This document shows positions 35,785 to 47,094 of a stretch of 64,000 bases of DNA, piece by piece (the stretch's first letter is position 1; each line of letters starts with the position of its first letter). Below the pieces are notes generated by a model. The model was not told where the DNA came from. It saw nothing but the letters and a program-made list of their open reading frames with translations, and searched no databases. Source of the stretch: Rachycentron canadum. Taxonomy: Eukaryota > Chordata > Actinopteri > Carangiformes > Rachycentridae. The translations under genes were made by a program, and so were the position numbers. Where the stretch lies: NCBI GenBank assembly GCA_038496675.1, contig CM076660.1, positions 15,000,428 through 15,064,427 of the forward strand, given 5' to 3'.

Positions 35785-36950
35785 TCAGTGTTTTCTTTTT
35801 TTCCTGACATCAGACCCTCTTGTTGCTACCAGTTTTATGTGCTTTTGGGCCATTCCAACAGCGCTCGTCACAATACAGGTGAAGGTGGATTTGAGGTCCT
35901 CTGACGTGACATTCTTCAACAGCAAACTCCTCTGTAGGATTGCACCATCCGCCAAAGTTGATCTGCAACAAAGTCAGTCATTGCCCAAAGTTGATCTGCA
36001 ACAAAGTCAGTCATTGCAGCCTAGTTGCAGGTTTGTTATAATAGTCATTGTTTATGTACATTGTTTTATCAAAACAAATAGTCTGTAGAATGAAATCTGA
36101 AAGAAAGGATTCATATTGGATATTGAAATATCCAAATCATAATATGACCAAGAGTTACAATTCTAAGATAAAATGTGTCACAACATACATAAATGAAACC
36201 TTGTGGTACTACAGAGACACCTTGGCCTACAAGCCATATTCTCCAGACATAAAGGAACATGCTTGCTTGGGACAAGGCCCAAATCATGACTCATTTTAAT
36301 ATCTGCCAAAATAGTCACAATTTGATTAATATCAATATAATATATAATACTCACTCCTCTGATTCTACTATTCCACCACTGGGTATGTCCTCTGGGAATG
36401 AGTCATTGACGAGCCAGTAGATGAGTGTCGCACCATCTTCACAATTCGTAAATGCATCACAGTGGAGAACCAGGGCCTCACCTTTCAGGTAGAAAACACC
36501 CAGACCACGAACATAGCTTCAGTATATGTATGGAGATCCTTATTAACAGCTTCGTAATTAAAAACCTCCTTGGGTCATCACCCAGCAACAGGCCCAGTAA
36601 GCTGTATATGTCAGTAAACACTTCATAGCAGTTGGTAAGTGTGGTTTAAGTACAAATTGTTACCTGGTTTAACTTTTATTTGGACTTGATCTTCCCCAAT
36701 GATTTCTGGAGATCCATCTGCTGAAGCTGAAGAACAAATTTAGAGTTAACACACAGATATTGAATCCTATTAAAACAAAACTTTATCACCCACAAAACAT
36801 ACTATACCTAGAAATCCATCTGCAAGCAGCAGACACAGAGAACCCAATGCTGTCACAGAGACACATATTAACAACCAATGACATAATACTGTCACAAAGA
36901 ATGAGCTGGTGTGATTTAGTATTACCTTTGACAACAGATGACAGCTGCAT
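35785..36950 (-). CDS. il18bp: IL-18 binding protein-like secreted single-Ig protein
   Basis: Candidate soluble decoy that binds and neutralises IL-18. Five small exons with consistent phases on the minus strand: 36950-36926, 36849-36808, 36726-36664, 36481-36355, 35962-35785. They total 435 bases, or 144 residues plus TGA. A hydrophobic signal peptide (about 1-25, core LGSLCLLLA) precedes one Ig domain. That domain has Cys51 (LVLHC), Trp66 in IYWLVNDSF, which aligns with the family's YWLxNxSF strand, and Cys115 (STFTCIVTS). An extra Cys57 and N-glycosylation sites Asn69 and Asn103 are present. There is no transmembrane segment; the end is basic (RKKRKH). It is shorter than the mammalian protein (about 190 residues), lacking its tail. 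Its place beside rnf121 matches the mammalian IL18BP-RNF121 pairing as recalled. No exon exceeds 178 bases, so ORF scans miss it. Another small Ig decoy receptor is the main alternative. Confidence 0.75.
35952..36017. repeat. Perfect 33-bp tandem duplication containing a splice acceptor
   Basis: Two identical 33-base units, 35952-35984 and 35985-36017, each carry the minus-strand acceptor 'ctttgttgcag' and the first 11 bases of il18bp exon 5. The exon can begin after the proximal copy (exon 5' base 35962) or the distal copy (35995). Only the proximal choice keeps the frame open, because the distal one adds 33 bases with an in-frame TGA. Confidence 0.95.
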
Positions 36951-36997
36951 ATTGACTGCTCCAGTGACTAGTTTCTATTCACTGCTGCTTGAAGATA

Positions 36998-37006
36998 ATA
37001 TATATA
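36998..37006 (-). promoter_or_regulatory. TATA-like box of the il18bp-like gene
   Basis: An ATATATATT-type run lies on the minus strand about 48-56 bases upstream of the ATG at 36950. This would give a very short 5' UTR of some 20-30 bases. Position and context fit a core promoter, but the call is from sequence alone. Confidence 0.45.
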
Positions 37007-37068
37007 CACACAATTTACTTCCCCTTTCCACAACTCAAAACACATACAGCATGGATGTAGAATACACG

Positions 37069-37078
37069 GGGAATTTCC
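37069..37078 (+). promoter_or_regulatory. Consensus NF-kB site in the il18bp-like promoter
   Basis: GGGAATTTCC fits GGGRNNYYCC exactly. It lies about 65 bases upstream of the TATA-like box and about 120 bases upstream of the il18bp-like start codon. Such sites drive induction of cytokine-pathway genes; function here is inferred. Confidence 0.5.
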
Positions 37079-38559
37079 TCACCAACGAGTCAATACTTGT
37101 TCCTCGAGGGTTGCTGACACATCATAGCTCAGTCACTGGATTCCAATTAAGTCAATGTATGTCATCAGTGCAAAGTAGGTGGTTTTAATATTGGAAACAT
37201 AAATCTCAAGCATGCACTATAAAATCATCATACACATAAATCGAAACCATGACATTTATTAACGGATCTTGATCAACATCAAAACATGACAACAAAACAA
37301 ATGATCATGTTGGTCTTGTTGTACAGTCCCGTGGGGTCCTCAGATTGAGAAGATCACATTAAAATACAACTGGCACCATCAGCACCCTCACTGAGTTAAA
37401 GGATCATCCTGAGATGTTTTCTTTCCTCATCGGGTCAGATTTTGTTTGAACAGTTAATGGTTTTAGTCCATTTACTAGTTGGTAAATTAGCACTAACTGG
37501 GTCACTCCACTTTCAGAACTGTTTAAGTTCCCAATTACAGAAAAACATTTTTTCACCCACAGACCTATCTAGCGATGCAGAAAGGCTGTTGTGTATCTGA
37601 CAAGGCTTCCTGCTGCTACCCCACTAAAATAGAAGTTAATAACATTTAGTTAGTAGAGCCAAGATTTTTAAATTATAGCGTTGATGTGTTCCCCCTGAAA
37701 ATCTGAATAATCCTCAGAAAACACTGTCAGTTTCATAGGAAAGGTTCCAAAGACAACAGCTGACAGAGTTAAGCTTGGATACAACTACAGCCCAGTGGGT
37801 AACTTTGTAATTTAAGTGAAATTCCCCATTCAATTAAAAAAAACAGCAAATTGTGTGAGCAAAAACAGAAGAGTGTTTGTACACATTCCTCCGACTTAAA
37901 TCATACAAACTTCACAGAGAGATATTGCACAGGGTAACAGTCAAAGCAAAGACTGTTTTGCCAAGTTGGTAAGGATGATTGTTAAGACAGTAGGGGCATT
38001 CTGAAATCTGGTCATAAGAAGTTCCATTTTAACGAATACTAATTGAGGAATCCTCCATTCGTGTTCATGCAAGTTTTTTCCTCATGATGACGAGGCCTCT
38101 GCTCATATGGTGCATGACTCTTTGTTTAGGAAACTCTCACCCATGTCACTTCAGTTCAAAATATGGAATCAGGGTCAAAACAGCTATACAAGTCATTACA
38201 TAAGTGACGCAGTTGCAAAATAAATCCAGGGGAAGTCTTTCTGTGGGAATTGATCATGTTCATGTATTTAAGTTGATTTCCATTCAATATTTATTCCTCG
38301 TGTGATTGACATGAGGATGAAAAACTCTAGCATGATCCTTTAAGTATTAACACACACTTAAGACATAAATTAGTGAAATGATTTTGAGAACCGCTTTACT
38401 AGGCTGTAAGATGCACAAATCAATTATTGGGTGTAACGCTGTGTGAAGTAAATCCTGGGAAATTGATACAGACATCCAAATTCATATTACTAATAAAATT
38501 CAAATAAACCATAGATACAGATATGTGCCTATAAATATATACAAAAAGTATAGACACTG
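37079..38559. other. Intergenic stretch between il18bp-like promoter and rnf121 3' end
   Basis: No coding exon or recognisable repeat was found on either strand. It may hold distal il18bp-like promoter sequence and, if a farther signal (minus AATAAA at 37255-37260 or 38290-38295) is used, a long rnf121 3' UTR. Confidence 0.5.
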
Positions 38560-38565
38560 TTTATT
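38560..38565 (-). terminator. Candidate polyadenylation signal of rnf121
   Basis: TTTATT on the plus strand (AATAAA on minus), about 95 bases beyond the rnf121 stop codon. Farther candidates exist, so this is only the nearest. Confidence 0.4.
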
Positions 38566-38658
38566 GGTGTTTTAGTTCAATGTTAGGCCCACTCAGTCTT
38601 TTGAGCCAGTGCATATCTTCTCTGTATGGCGTTTATGTCCATTTCTGTCCAACGCAGG

Positions 38659-41600
38659 TCACTCGAGACCCAGGACGTAGTTGATACCTTGCACAAATCC
38701 AATAATAACAGGCTGCCATGCCACCAGATATCGAAGCCAGTCTAAAAGCTGTCCATACATGACATGCGGTCTCTCCCAGCTAAAAAAAATGGGTTAAGAA
38801 AACAAACTTTAAACAACAATTAACAATAAACATTGATAAATGTTAAATGTTTGTGCCAAGGCTTCAGTAACATGGCACATGATTGAGGAGTCTTTTTTAG
38901 ATTCTGTGAAAGCATTACTTAGTGTGTTGAGTTGCACAAGTCATTACAACTGTCTGAAGTGTGTACTCTCACCCACAAAACGGAACAGGAACTTGGTAAA
39001 CAACTGATAAATGCCACATCTCTTGTTCCCAATGGCCAGCAATAAGCTACCTGAGAAAATCACCTACACTTTGCTGTCAGAACTTCCTCTGTTTAAAAAA
39101 AAAGGAGTCTCCTGTAACTTGGCATGACTGGGTTTCCTGAATGTTGATTAGGTGACTGACTGAAAATGTCCAGATCAGGATAAGATCTAGAAATAATTTC
39201 AGAATGTTTGTTTGTCTGGGCATGAATGTTGCATATTATTCTATATGATCTCTGATATAACACCAGTCAACTAAGAATATACCAAGATATTTAGTGACAA
39301 AAAAATGAAACAACGCAACAATGCTCAGGTAAAGCTTAAAAGTAAACCAAAACAACAACAACAACAACAACAACGGGTAAAGCTCATGTGTGAGAACCCC
39401 ATAATAAGAAGGATACGGGTTACTGAACATCCTCTTCAGATCCACCTTCTCTTTGCAGTATGGGCACATCTGCTTCTTTCCGACGATGCACCATCCTCTT
39501 ATGCAGAACTCATGGAACCTGGATATGAGTTAAGGCTCAGGAAAATGTGAGAAACACTTTAAACCAATATACAGGCCCAAACTTTCTGTCTTTGGGATAT
39601 GAAAACGTATATTTATAGACATTACTCTGTTAGATCAACATCAATAGCCTTAACCAAAGGAAAAAATATGATTCAATATATATGAAGAAAAACTTCAATA
39701 ATAAAATAATTTAAGTATAAATGAGACAAAATTATAAATTGTAATATACTGCACATTTTTTGAACATCTCCCAACACACTGAGCACTTTATTATGAACAT
39801 CTGTACACCTGCTTAATCATTCAATTACCCAAAAGGACATCACGTGGTAGCCGTGTAATCCATAAAATCGTGCACTTACATGACTGTCACTGCCAGACAG
39901 CCCATTTTCAGTGTGGTCTCAAACTGGTTTCATGAACATGATACTGAGTTCAGTTCACTTTGAAGTCACTAGATCTGAATCCAGTAGAACACCTTTGGGA
40001 TGTGGTAGGAAACTGGCAGTATGAATGTACAACTGAAAATCTGTAGAAATTATGTGATGTGATGCAAAAATGTTGACATAAATCTGAAAAGAACTGAGAC
40101 TGTTGCGAAGGGAGTAACTGTGCAATATAAGAATGATGTTACTAATAAAGTGTTCAGTGAGTGTATGACTGTGATAATCAGCCAATAACAGCTTGCTGAT
40201 ATGAGTTGTGCTCTATCTCTATCTATCTAACTATGCTTTGACATTCAATTCTCTATTCTTTAACATATTCTCTACATTTTCTAATTCAATTGAACAACAG
40301 GCAGGTTTGAAAATCTGCAAGATTAACAACGAGTTGTCATTATCATCACGTTACCCATGTGTCATGGTAAAGTGTTATTGACAGTGTACAAGCAGGAGAA
40401 CATAATAGTGGGGGAAGTAAGATAAATTCAGACAAACAGACAGTCATCAGCATCAACAGTCTGGCATAAAGGTCAAATTAACTCTGTCAATTCCCCTTTG
40501 GTCTGATAATTTAGTTCACCGTACAATTCCGACAACAAATACGGGACTATACCTTTTATAGAAATGAAATTCTCTGTGCTGTAACTTCTCCTTCAACAAT
40601 GAAAGAGATAATAGTATGAACATATGTCAATAACTGACAGGCAGGATACACATGGTTGCAGGATAATCTGTATGTGTTCTCAATAATCCCTTCCTCACTG
40701 ACATCCACAAGGATGGGCTGACCACACACAGCACAGATATTGTCTGAGAGGTGTTTGGTTGGCATGCCGGATGCGCTGTAATACTGAAAAACAAAAGAGA
40801 AAACAGTGAAACTTACATTTTAGCTTATGGTCATTACCCTCAAAAGGGCACTAAAACATACAGTGTCCACAATCAGTCCACTTACCCCAACAGTTGAAGC
40901 CATGAAGTCTGCACACATTTCTGCAAAGTCCCTTCCTAGGACACCGTAGTACAAACCATAGAAAAGTAGTGAAACACCAAAGTCCATTGCATCCTCTGGC
41001 TTTATCCTGGATGGATGGAAAACATAATTTATGATTAATGTTGCTACAGCTGTGTTCAGCAAAGATATGTCTGTTTTATATATGGTGTCACAAGCATGCT
41101 AAAATACGTTCCAAAGATCATAAAAAAGTTTGCTTTATATATTTGACTATGCGTACAAAAGCTAGAAATCAACTATTCCAGAAAATTAAGAAATCTAAGG
41201 CAATGGCTCTGTCTCAAAAGGCAAGGAAGTATCCAGATTAGGTGGCATTTTAGGTAGGAAGTGCAAAATAATCACGCCATGTCATTCAGGAAGGACACGT
41301 TTAAACACACAGACATGTTGTAATTTCCCTGTTGTGAATTTACAGTGGAAAAATTGCAAATTTGTGACATTTCCAGTTCATTTAGTTTGAAAAAAGTCAG
41401 AATATACTCATATGACCTGTGTAACTGTGTGGAAAGACACTAAAATTTGTATCGATTGGAAGGTGCCTCCTGGTGCAACCTCATGAAACTAATGTGATCA
41501 TAACAGAAACTGTGGAGGATTAAAAAAATTAATTAATTAAACTTGTCAGTATCAACATAATTTGTAGAAAGAACAGGATATTAGATGTGTTGTATTGTGG

Positions 41601-44600
41601 TTTTTTTAAGTTTTATGAAGACTCAATAGGATCACCTGAAAACATTTTCTTATGATGAAATGGAAATAGTTGTCTTTTGATTTTGGAAAAGCAACGGCCA
41701 ATGGGAAAATTCCAATGCCAGACTGACCAATGGTGTAACTTCATCACAAACTCAACTCACTCACACATGGACAGATGCAGCACTGGACTGTGGGCAGTTC
41801 AAACAAAAAAAGTGCAGCTGCACAATATTATTAAGTTCTGTGAGCTACAATTAGTAATCAAAACTCAGAACGAACTCTTCTAGTTAGGGCGGTACCACAA
41901 AGGTTAACAAGAGCTTTTCTTTTTATGCAGTTTATCCTTTGTTCATTCATAAACCCTAATGTGTGGACTTGGATTTGTGTGTCCCCCACAGTTTGACTTT
42001 AAAGCTGTTCGACTGATTTTATCATCTACTGTATATTGGCATATATACAGGCCTACACTTGAAATTAGGGCAGTAACTAACCATTATCGTCCTTGTCCGT
42101 CAATTGCAAGACAGTTTTCTACTTTTTACTTTGACGAATAGTCATTTGGTCTACAAGAGTCCAAGGTATTGCCTTCAAATGTCTGGTTTTGAGTGGCTTT
42201 ACTATCACAGACAAAGGGAAAACTCAGATATTCACATTTGAAATGCTGGAACGTTCTGCTTGAAATGGCAAAAATCAAGTAAATACAGATTATCAGGCAA
42301 TGCAATTTATGGATTATTTCCAGAATTAAGGACAGACAGGAGACATCTTTCATTTTCCTGTCTAAATGAAAGTGTCTATAAAAACTACTACGCAAGTTTG
42401 TACATAGTTTGTACAAGACAACATATATTTAAACTTATTACATTTCATAAGTTTATGTTTTCTTAATTTAATACACACACCTAAGGTCATGAAGCAGGCA
42501 GTAAAATAGTGTTGTTTGCTCTTTCTTTCTGATAAAGTTGGTCAAAATCTAGTGGTCAAAACCAGAGGCAGATTAAAAGAAAGAAAATAAAGAGGGAGTA
42601 AAACACCTATGATTGGGCATTCAGATAAACAAGGAATGCTGTGAGAGTAGAAATCAGAGAGGAAACAAAACGTCTGAAATGGAAAATAAAATGTCAAGCT
42701 GAAAAAGATGTCATCAGCAACCTGGAGTTTATTTTCAGTGGTTTAACAGAATGTCTGCTAAGATTTTTGAACAGTAATAGAGTTGAATTTAGGAATAAAA
42801 GAAAAAAAATTTATAAAAAGAGGTTTATTCCGCACCAATTAAATGTTGTGGAACTGGTGGTACATACCTGAATATAAGATTAATACCAAAAAGTGTAAAC
42901 ATGACAACACTATAGCCGACTATTCCTGTGGCATAGCTGATCTTGTAGAGAAGGAGGAACCACTTATACACCAACCTACAGAATCCAAAGAAAAGAAACT
43001 GTCAGAATATGTTATTTGCAGTTCACTCCTAATTAATGGAACTCGGTAGGGTAAAGTGTAAACAATGGCTATACCTTGGTGTGGTGCATGACAATGGCTT
43101 GCGAGTGGCACGGTATGAGATGTACGCTGTGATGACAGAGAAGATAAACCACGTGATCAAGAACCTCCACCAGTGAAGTTTGGTGGTAAAGTAGAGAGGA
43201 ACTATCCACATCTGGAACAGAGTCACCAGCTAGAAGACAGGATAGCACACATGTTTGAGGATGCACATACATCAGGGATAAATAGTTATGACCATCAGAC
43301 ATTGTGTAAACTTAAACAGAGACAACATTTAATTTTAGGATAGCATGGAACAAGAATGAAAATACCATAGGTCTCCATAAGTCAGTGAACAAGTATTCAT
43401 ACAGTCACATGGTGTGATGGGCAACACTGTCAGTATCCTCCTCCTCCCCTTCCTCATTTTGCCAAACAACCCCCCTTCTGTATCCACAACATACAAATTC
43501 TTTTAATTATGTACCTTCAGATGGTGATATTTCCAGACTTTGTACAGAAAACTAAACTAACTAAAAACAGTTTATGTCTTACATTGTATGACTTTGGATG
43601 TCTCTGTTTCCATTGCACAAGGACTAGCTGGGCAACAACCAGGGTGACTATGAGGATCAGCACCATCTCTGCGTGCATGGCCTCATGACCTTTGTGTTTG
43701 GCATGCATTCTTGCATGCTCCACCCTGTGTAAAAAGAAGAACATACTCAACTAAAGTTACATAACCAAACATCACATTTTGATTATTCATTCAAAATGCA
43801 GGATAGGCGTGTCTTTCAAGGAGCATTTGACAGGCCTAGACACTGGTGTCTCCCAATGGTAGGGAGTGGGAACTGTTTGAAACACAAACTTTTAATTGCC
43901 AAAATTCACAAAAAGTTGCATTTCAGGTGTTAATGACACAAAAAAGATACACAGAAGATATTTAATGTAGGTGAGATCAGCTATTCTTTGCTTTGATTTA
44001 AGGAAAAATTCTTGTTTGGTCAAAGACAAAAAAATCTAAATCAAATAATTGCAATATTATTATTTTTTGCATATCTTTAAGCCTTATTGTAATATTACAA
44101 AGATAAACATATGATTAAAAGTGTGGTAAAGACACTAACCTCCACTTTTCTTCTGGTGAAAGCTTGGACAAATCAAACTAAAGACAGAAACAGACAAAAT
44201 AATGAGCATTACTGTCAACACAACAATCAAACAACTTGAACTGCTAATACATCTTAGACATTTTCAGGAAATGTATACACTTTAAAATCAAAAAATAATG
44301 CCCCCTGTACAACTGTAGTTTGTCTTAGCAGAGTCTACTGTATAAATCTGATTAGAACACAAACAATATTTGTCCTTCTGACCCAGATTAACTGATAATT
44401 TGTAGTAAGCATTATGTTGGAAGCCCTATAACCGTCATATAACAAGACAATCAAAACTGTTAATAACTACTAATCACACCAAACTACTGCAATGAGCATC
44501 ACCTCTCACACAGTTGGTTTTATAAGGGCTATCTGTAAGTTTTTTCTGCTGTCAAATATGGTTTCTTGGCAGAAGTCACTGGTGGTGACTGTCACTTGAA

Positions 44601-46106
44601 AAGAGCATCAGCTATCATTGTCTATGTATTGCAAGAGCAGCACCACATCTTCTGGGTAGACTGGAGGCTAGTGATTCACTATCAGAAAGCGTGGAGACTG
44701 GCCAAGGCCAGCTGGTGGGCATGCTAACTTTAGATGAACAAAAGAAGTGACAGAGACAAGCGTTACCTTTGGACTCACAACATTTCTTCCCCCTCAATTG
44801 CCTATGTAGCTATATCAAAATTTACAAGTAATTAAACAATGTTCAATGTTCCAGTCATTGTTCAATTAATCCTATAGATCTTACACTGCATAGCAATTAG
44901 CAACTGCATAGCATAGCAACACTGCATAGCAATTAAAGAGCAACTACAAGGACAATCAGAATTAAAACAATTAAGTTAGGTTGTACAGGAAGCTGAAATT
45001 CTTCTGTCAAAGCTGGGCTCACACATACATGGGAAACTGATTTTCCTTGAGTCATAATTAAGGTGTTTAAAAATAGGCATTATTGGGAGTAGGTTCAATT
45101 CCATGGATGCATGATACACTGCTCGTAATCAAAGAGAATCAGACTCACTCATCATCGTGACTTTACTTTGTAAGACAGAGACAAAAAACAGGCTATCAAG
45201 GTTCTCCAAGTCCCCTACTTCCAGACTTCAATTCAAACTACATACACTTGATCATCAGTGGACAAACACAGGGATCTAATGTATATTTTGTCTAATGTAT
45301 GTTATTGTGATGGCAGCCAAGCCATGCAGCTGTTCTGCATCTGATACACATTTACCAGCTCCACCTTACAAGACAAATTGTATTAGCTTCAGTTTCTTTT
45401 GTAGTGTTTTGCACTTTATGAGCACCTGATATGATATCAGTTTGACTTTTAGGTCTTAGGACCATAAGATTGAAATTCCACCGGAAGTAGTTTGGTTGCT
45501 CCCCCTGACTTGACACTGATGAACCACTTGGCCTTTGAGAAAGGTAATACCTGACCTTTGACCCGATCAGCCACATCATCTTTATTTGAAGAGTTAAAAT
45601 GTCGAGCTGTCCGTGAGTCATGGACGTGGTAGCGTGTGCTTGGGGGGTTGGAGTAGCTCTACTAAACGCTGATATTAATTAGAAATATGACACTTCAGCT
45701 ACTTGGAGCAGAGAAAACACGACTTGAGCGTTAGCCGGCTAGTTAGCTTAGCTTTTATAACGGCTCTCCGGGCGTTTCTCACTTGTTCCGTTTATTTTAT
45801 TGAACAAAGCGCAACCGGTCATTGTTCAATGTAAAAAGCACTTAACCAGGCAATATACCCCTGCTTGTTAAAAGATGACTGTCTAACAGTGGCTAACTCT
45901 TTACGATATGCTAACCAGTGAATAGCAGCTGAGACATGAGTTCCGTGATGCCGACTAGCAGACCGGTATAAATTCACTCCTGTCTGTTTTATCTATCGTT
46001 GTGCCTCAGTGTGGCTTGTTACTTTCACCTGGTTCGGTTCATCGTGATGCTCCAGTCCATGGTCGTGCTCTACTCCATCAACCTCCACCTCAAACACCCC
46101 GGCCAT
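38659..46106 (-). CDS. rnf121: RNF121, multi-pass membrane RING-type E3 ubiquitin ligase
   Basis: ER/Golgi membrane ligase of the RNF121/RNF175 family, involved in membrane-protein quality control. Nine exons (minus): 46106-46029, 44177-44140, 43724-43583, 43229-43075, 42975-42868, 41006-40886, 40783-40650, 39518-39417, 38779-38659. They give 332 residues; the mammalian protein has about 327. Start MAGVFEVEVDG, then the family signature SPEEKWRVEHARMHAKHKGH (about 33-52). Five or so hydrophobic membrane segments follow, for example VLILIVTLVVAQLVL and LVTLFQMWIVPLYF. The late C3H2C2-like RING spans about 231-283 (CAVCGQ, then CNHVFHEFC, then CPYC). The conserved end is INYVLGLE. RNF175 is the close paralogue; the il18bp neighbour supports RNF121. 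The intron between exons 7 and 8 carries a mariner remnant. Confidence 0.95.
39348..39374. repeat. (CAA)n microsatellite
   Basis: About eight ACA/CAA units just downstream (minus strand) of the RING exon of rnf121; the plus-strand poly-Gln ORF across it is an artefact. Confidence 0.93.
39775..40165 (+). mobile_element. Internally deleted mariner/Tc1-type element in an rnf121 intron
   Basis: Terminal inverted repeats are recognisable: 'cactgagcactttattatga' at the left and its imperfect complement 'aataaagtgttcagtgagtg' at the right. Between them only the two ends of a transposase remain. They include codons for SNWFHEHDTEF and, in another frame, SLDLNPVEHLWDVVG, the Tc1/mariner motif around the last catalytic acidic residue. 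Frame breaks and the short length (about 0.4 kb against an expected 1.2 kb or more) show it is dead. Confidence 0.8.
44884..44946. repeat. Short imperfect tandem 'actgcatagcaa' repeats
   Basis: The unit ACTGCATAGCAA(TT) occurs about three times with small insertions in rnf121 intron 1. It looks like local slippage. Confidence 0.8.
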
Positions 46107-46113
46107 CTTCGGA
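46098..46113 (-). promoter_or_regulatory. YY1-like element over the rnf121 start codon
   Basis: On the minus strand CCGAAGATGGCCGGGG contains AAGATGGC overlapping the initiator ATG, the arrangement seen at many housekeeping 5' exons. TTCCGG (ETS-type) motifs lie within about 80 bases upstream (near 46125 and 46170). No TATA is seen. Confidence 0.4.
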
Positions 46114-46849
46114 GTGCTGCTTTACTGTTCCGGGTCCATTAGCATTAGCAACGAGCCAAAGACTAGTTCTTCCGGCCATCGGTAGCCATTTCCTTCAAAT
46201 TAAAAGTTCTTCTTTTTCTTCGTTTTGAGATTTTATTTTACTTTTACTTCACCTTCAGTTTTTACTCTCCCTCACTGTCCAGTCATTCAAAACCAATCTT
46301 TTTCAATCCATACGTACTGATAAAAAATAAATATTTCTTGATTTAAACCATGTCTCAACTTCTAATATATATTTAAATTACTCGTGTCATTGTTTCTAGT
46401 TTTACTTTTACTTAAAATTTCCTGCATGATACACAAATATTCTCGGTTGAATATTTTCATGTTATGTTAAGATTACTGTTTAGGTTGGATATTCTTACCC
46501 TGGCTATTACTTTGTTTCCAACTTGTTCCCTTAAAAATTAAGTTCCAAGATAATGTAAGTCAAATAAAGCTGTGCCTTAGTCCAGATGTCTGAAATCAAG
46601 TGTAGAAAGAGTCGGACAGGCTACTTATTTACTCAAGACAGTATAAATAGATTTACATAGAGCAAACCCGATGCACTTCTAAGGGGTGAAACTGAAGCTT
46701 GAATGAAAATTAGACGTTGATATTTGTGGAAGAATCTTTCACAAAAGAAAAATAACAATATGACAATGTGGAAATATAAGAAAAGGTCATGCATTCAAAT
46801 ACTAGCATTGAAGTTAGTTTGTTAGTTTAAAAAATAGGTAAGTTAAAAA

Positions 46850-47094
46850 AGGAAAATAGTAGAAGTACTCAATTAAAGTACAAAGTAGTGTAAGTTTTAC
46901 TTTCCTCTGGCGCGCGGTAAAGTTGGATAATACATAATTATATAATTTATCACCTGAATCTGCAAAGTGGCGGTCAAATACGTGTAGTGGAGTTAAAGTA
47001 CGTTTTACAAATGTGATAGAGGTATAAAGAAGCATAAAACAAATAACCTCAAAAATATGTGCCATACTTGAGAAAAGTTATTTTCCACCGCTGG
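46850..47094. repeat. Fish interspersed repeat, unclassified
   Basis: Contains 'tagaagtactcaattaaagt', 'gtggagttaaagtacg' and ends 'ttattttccaccgctgg'. The reduced version of this phrase set (acttgagtaa...ttccaccactg) is very frequent in teleosts. No open frame of note. Confidence 0.55.

Noticed and set aside
36760..37188. 142-codon plus-strand ORF over the il18bp-like 5' end
   Set aside because: It overlaps the minus-strand signal-peptide exons and promoter; no protein family was recognised and its composition is like that of random AT-rich DNA.
45352..45621. 89-codon minus-strand ORF in rnf121 intron 1, considered as an alternative first exon
   Set aside because: It lacks a donor that joins exon 2 in phase, while the exon at 46029-46106 matches the family start and joins in phase.
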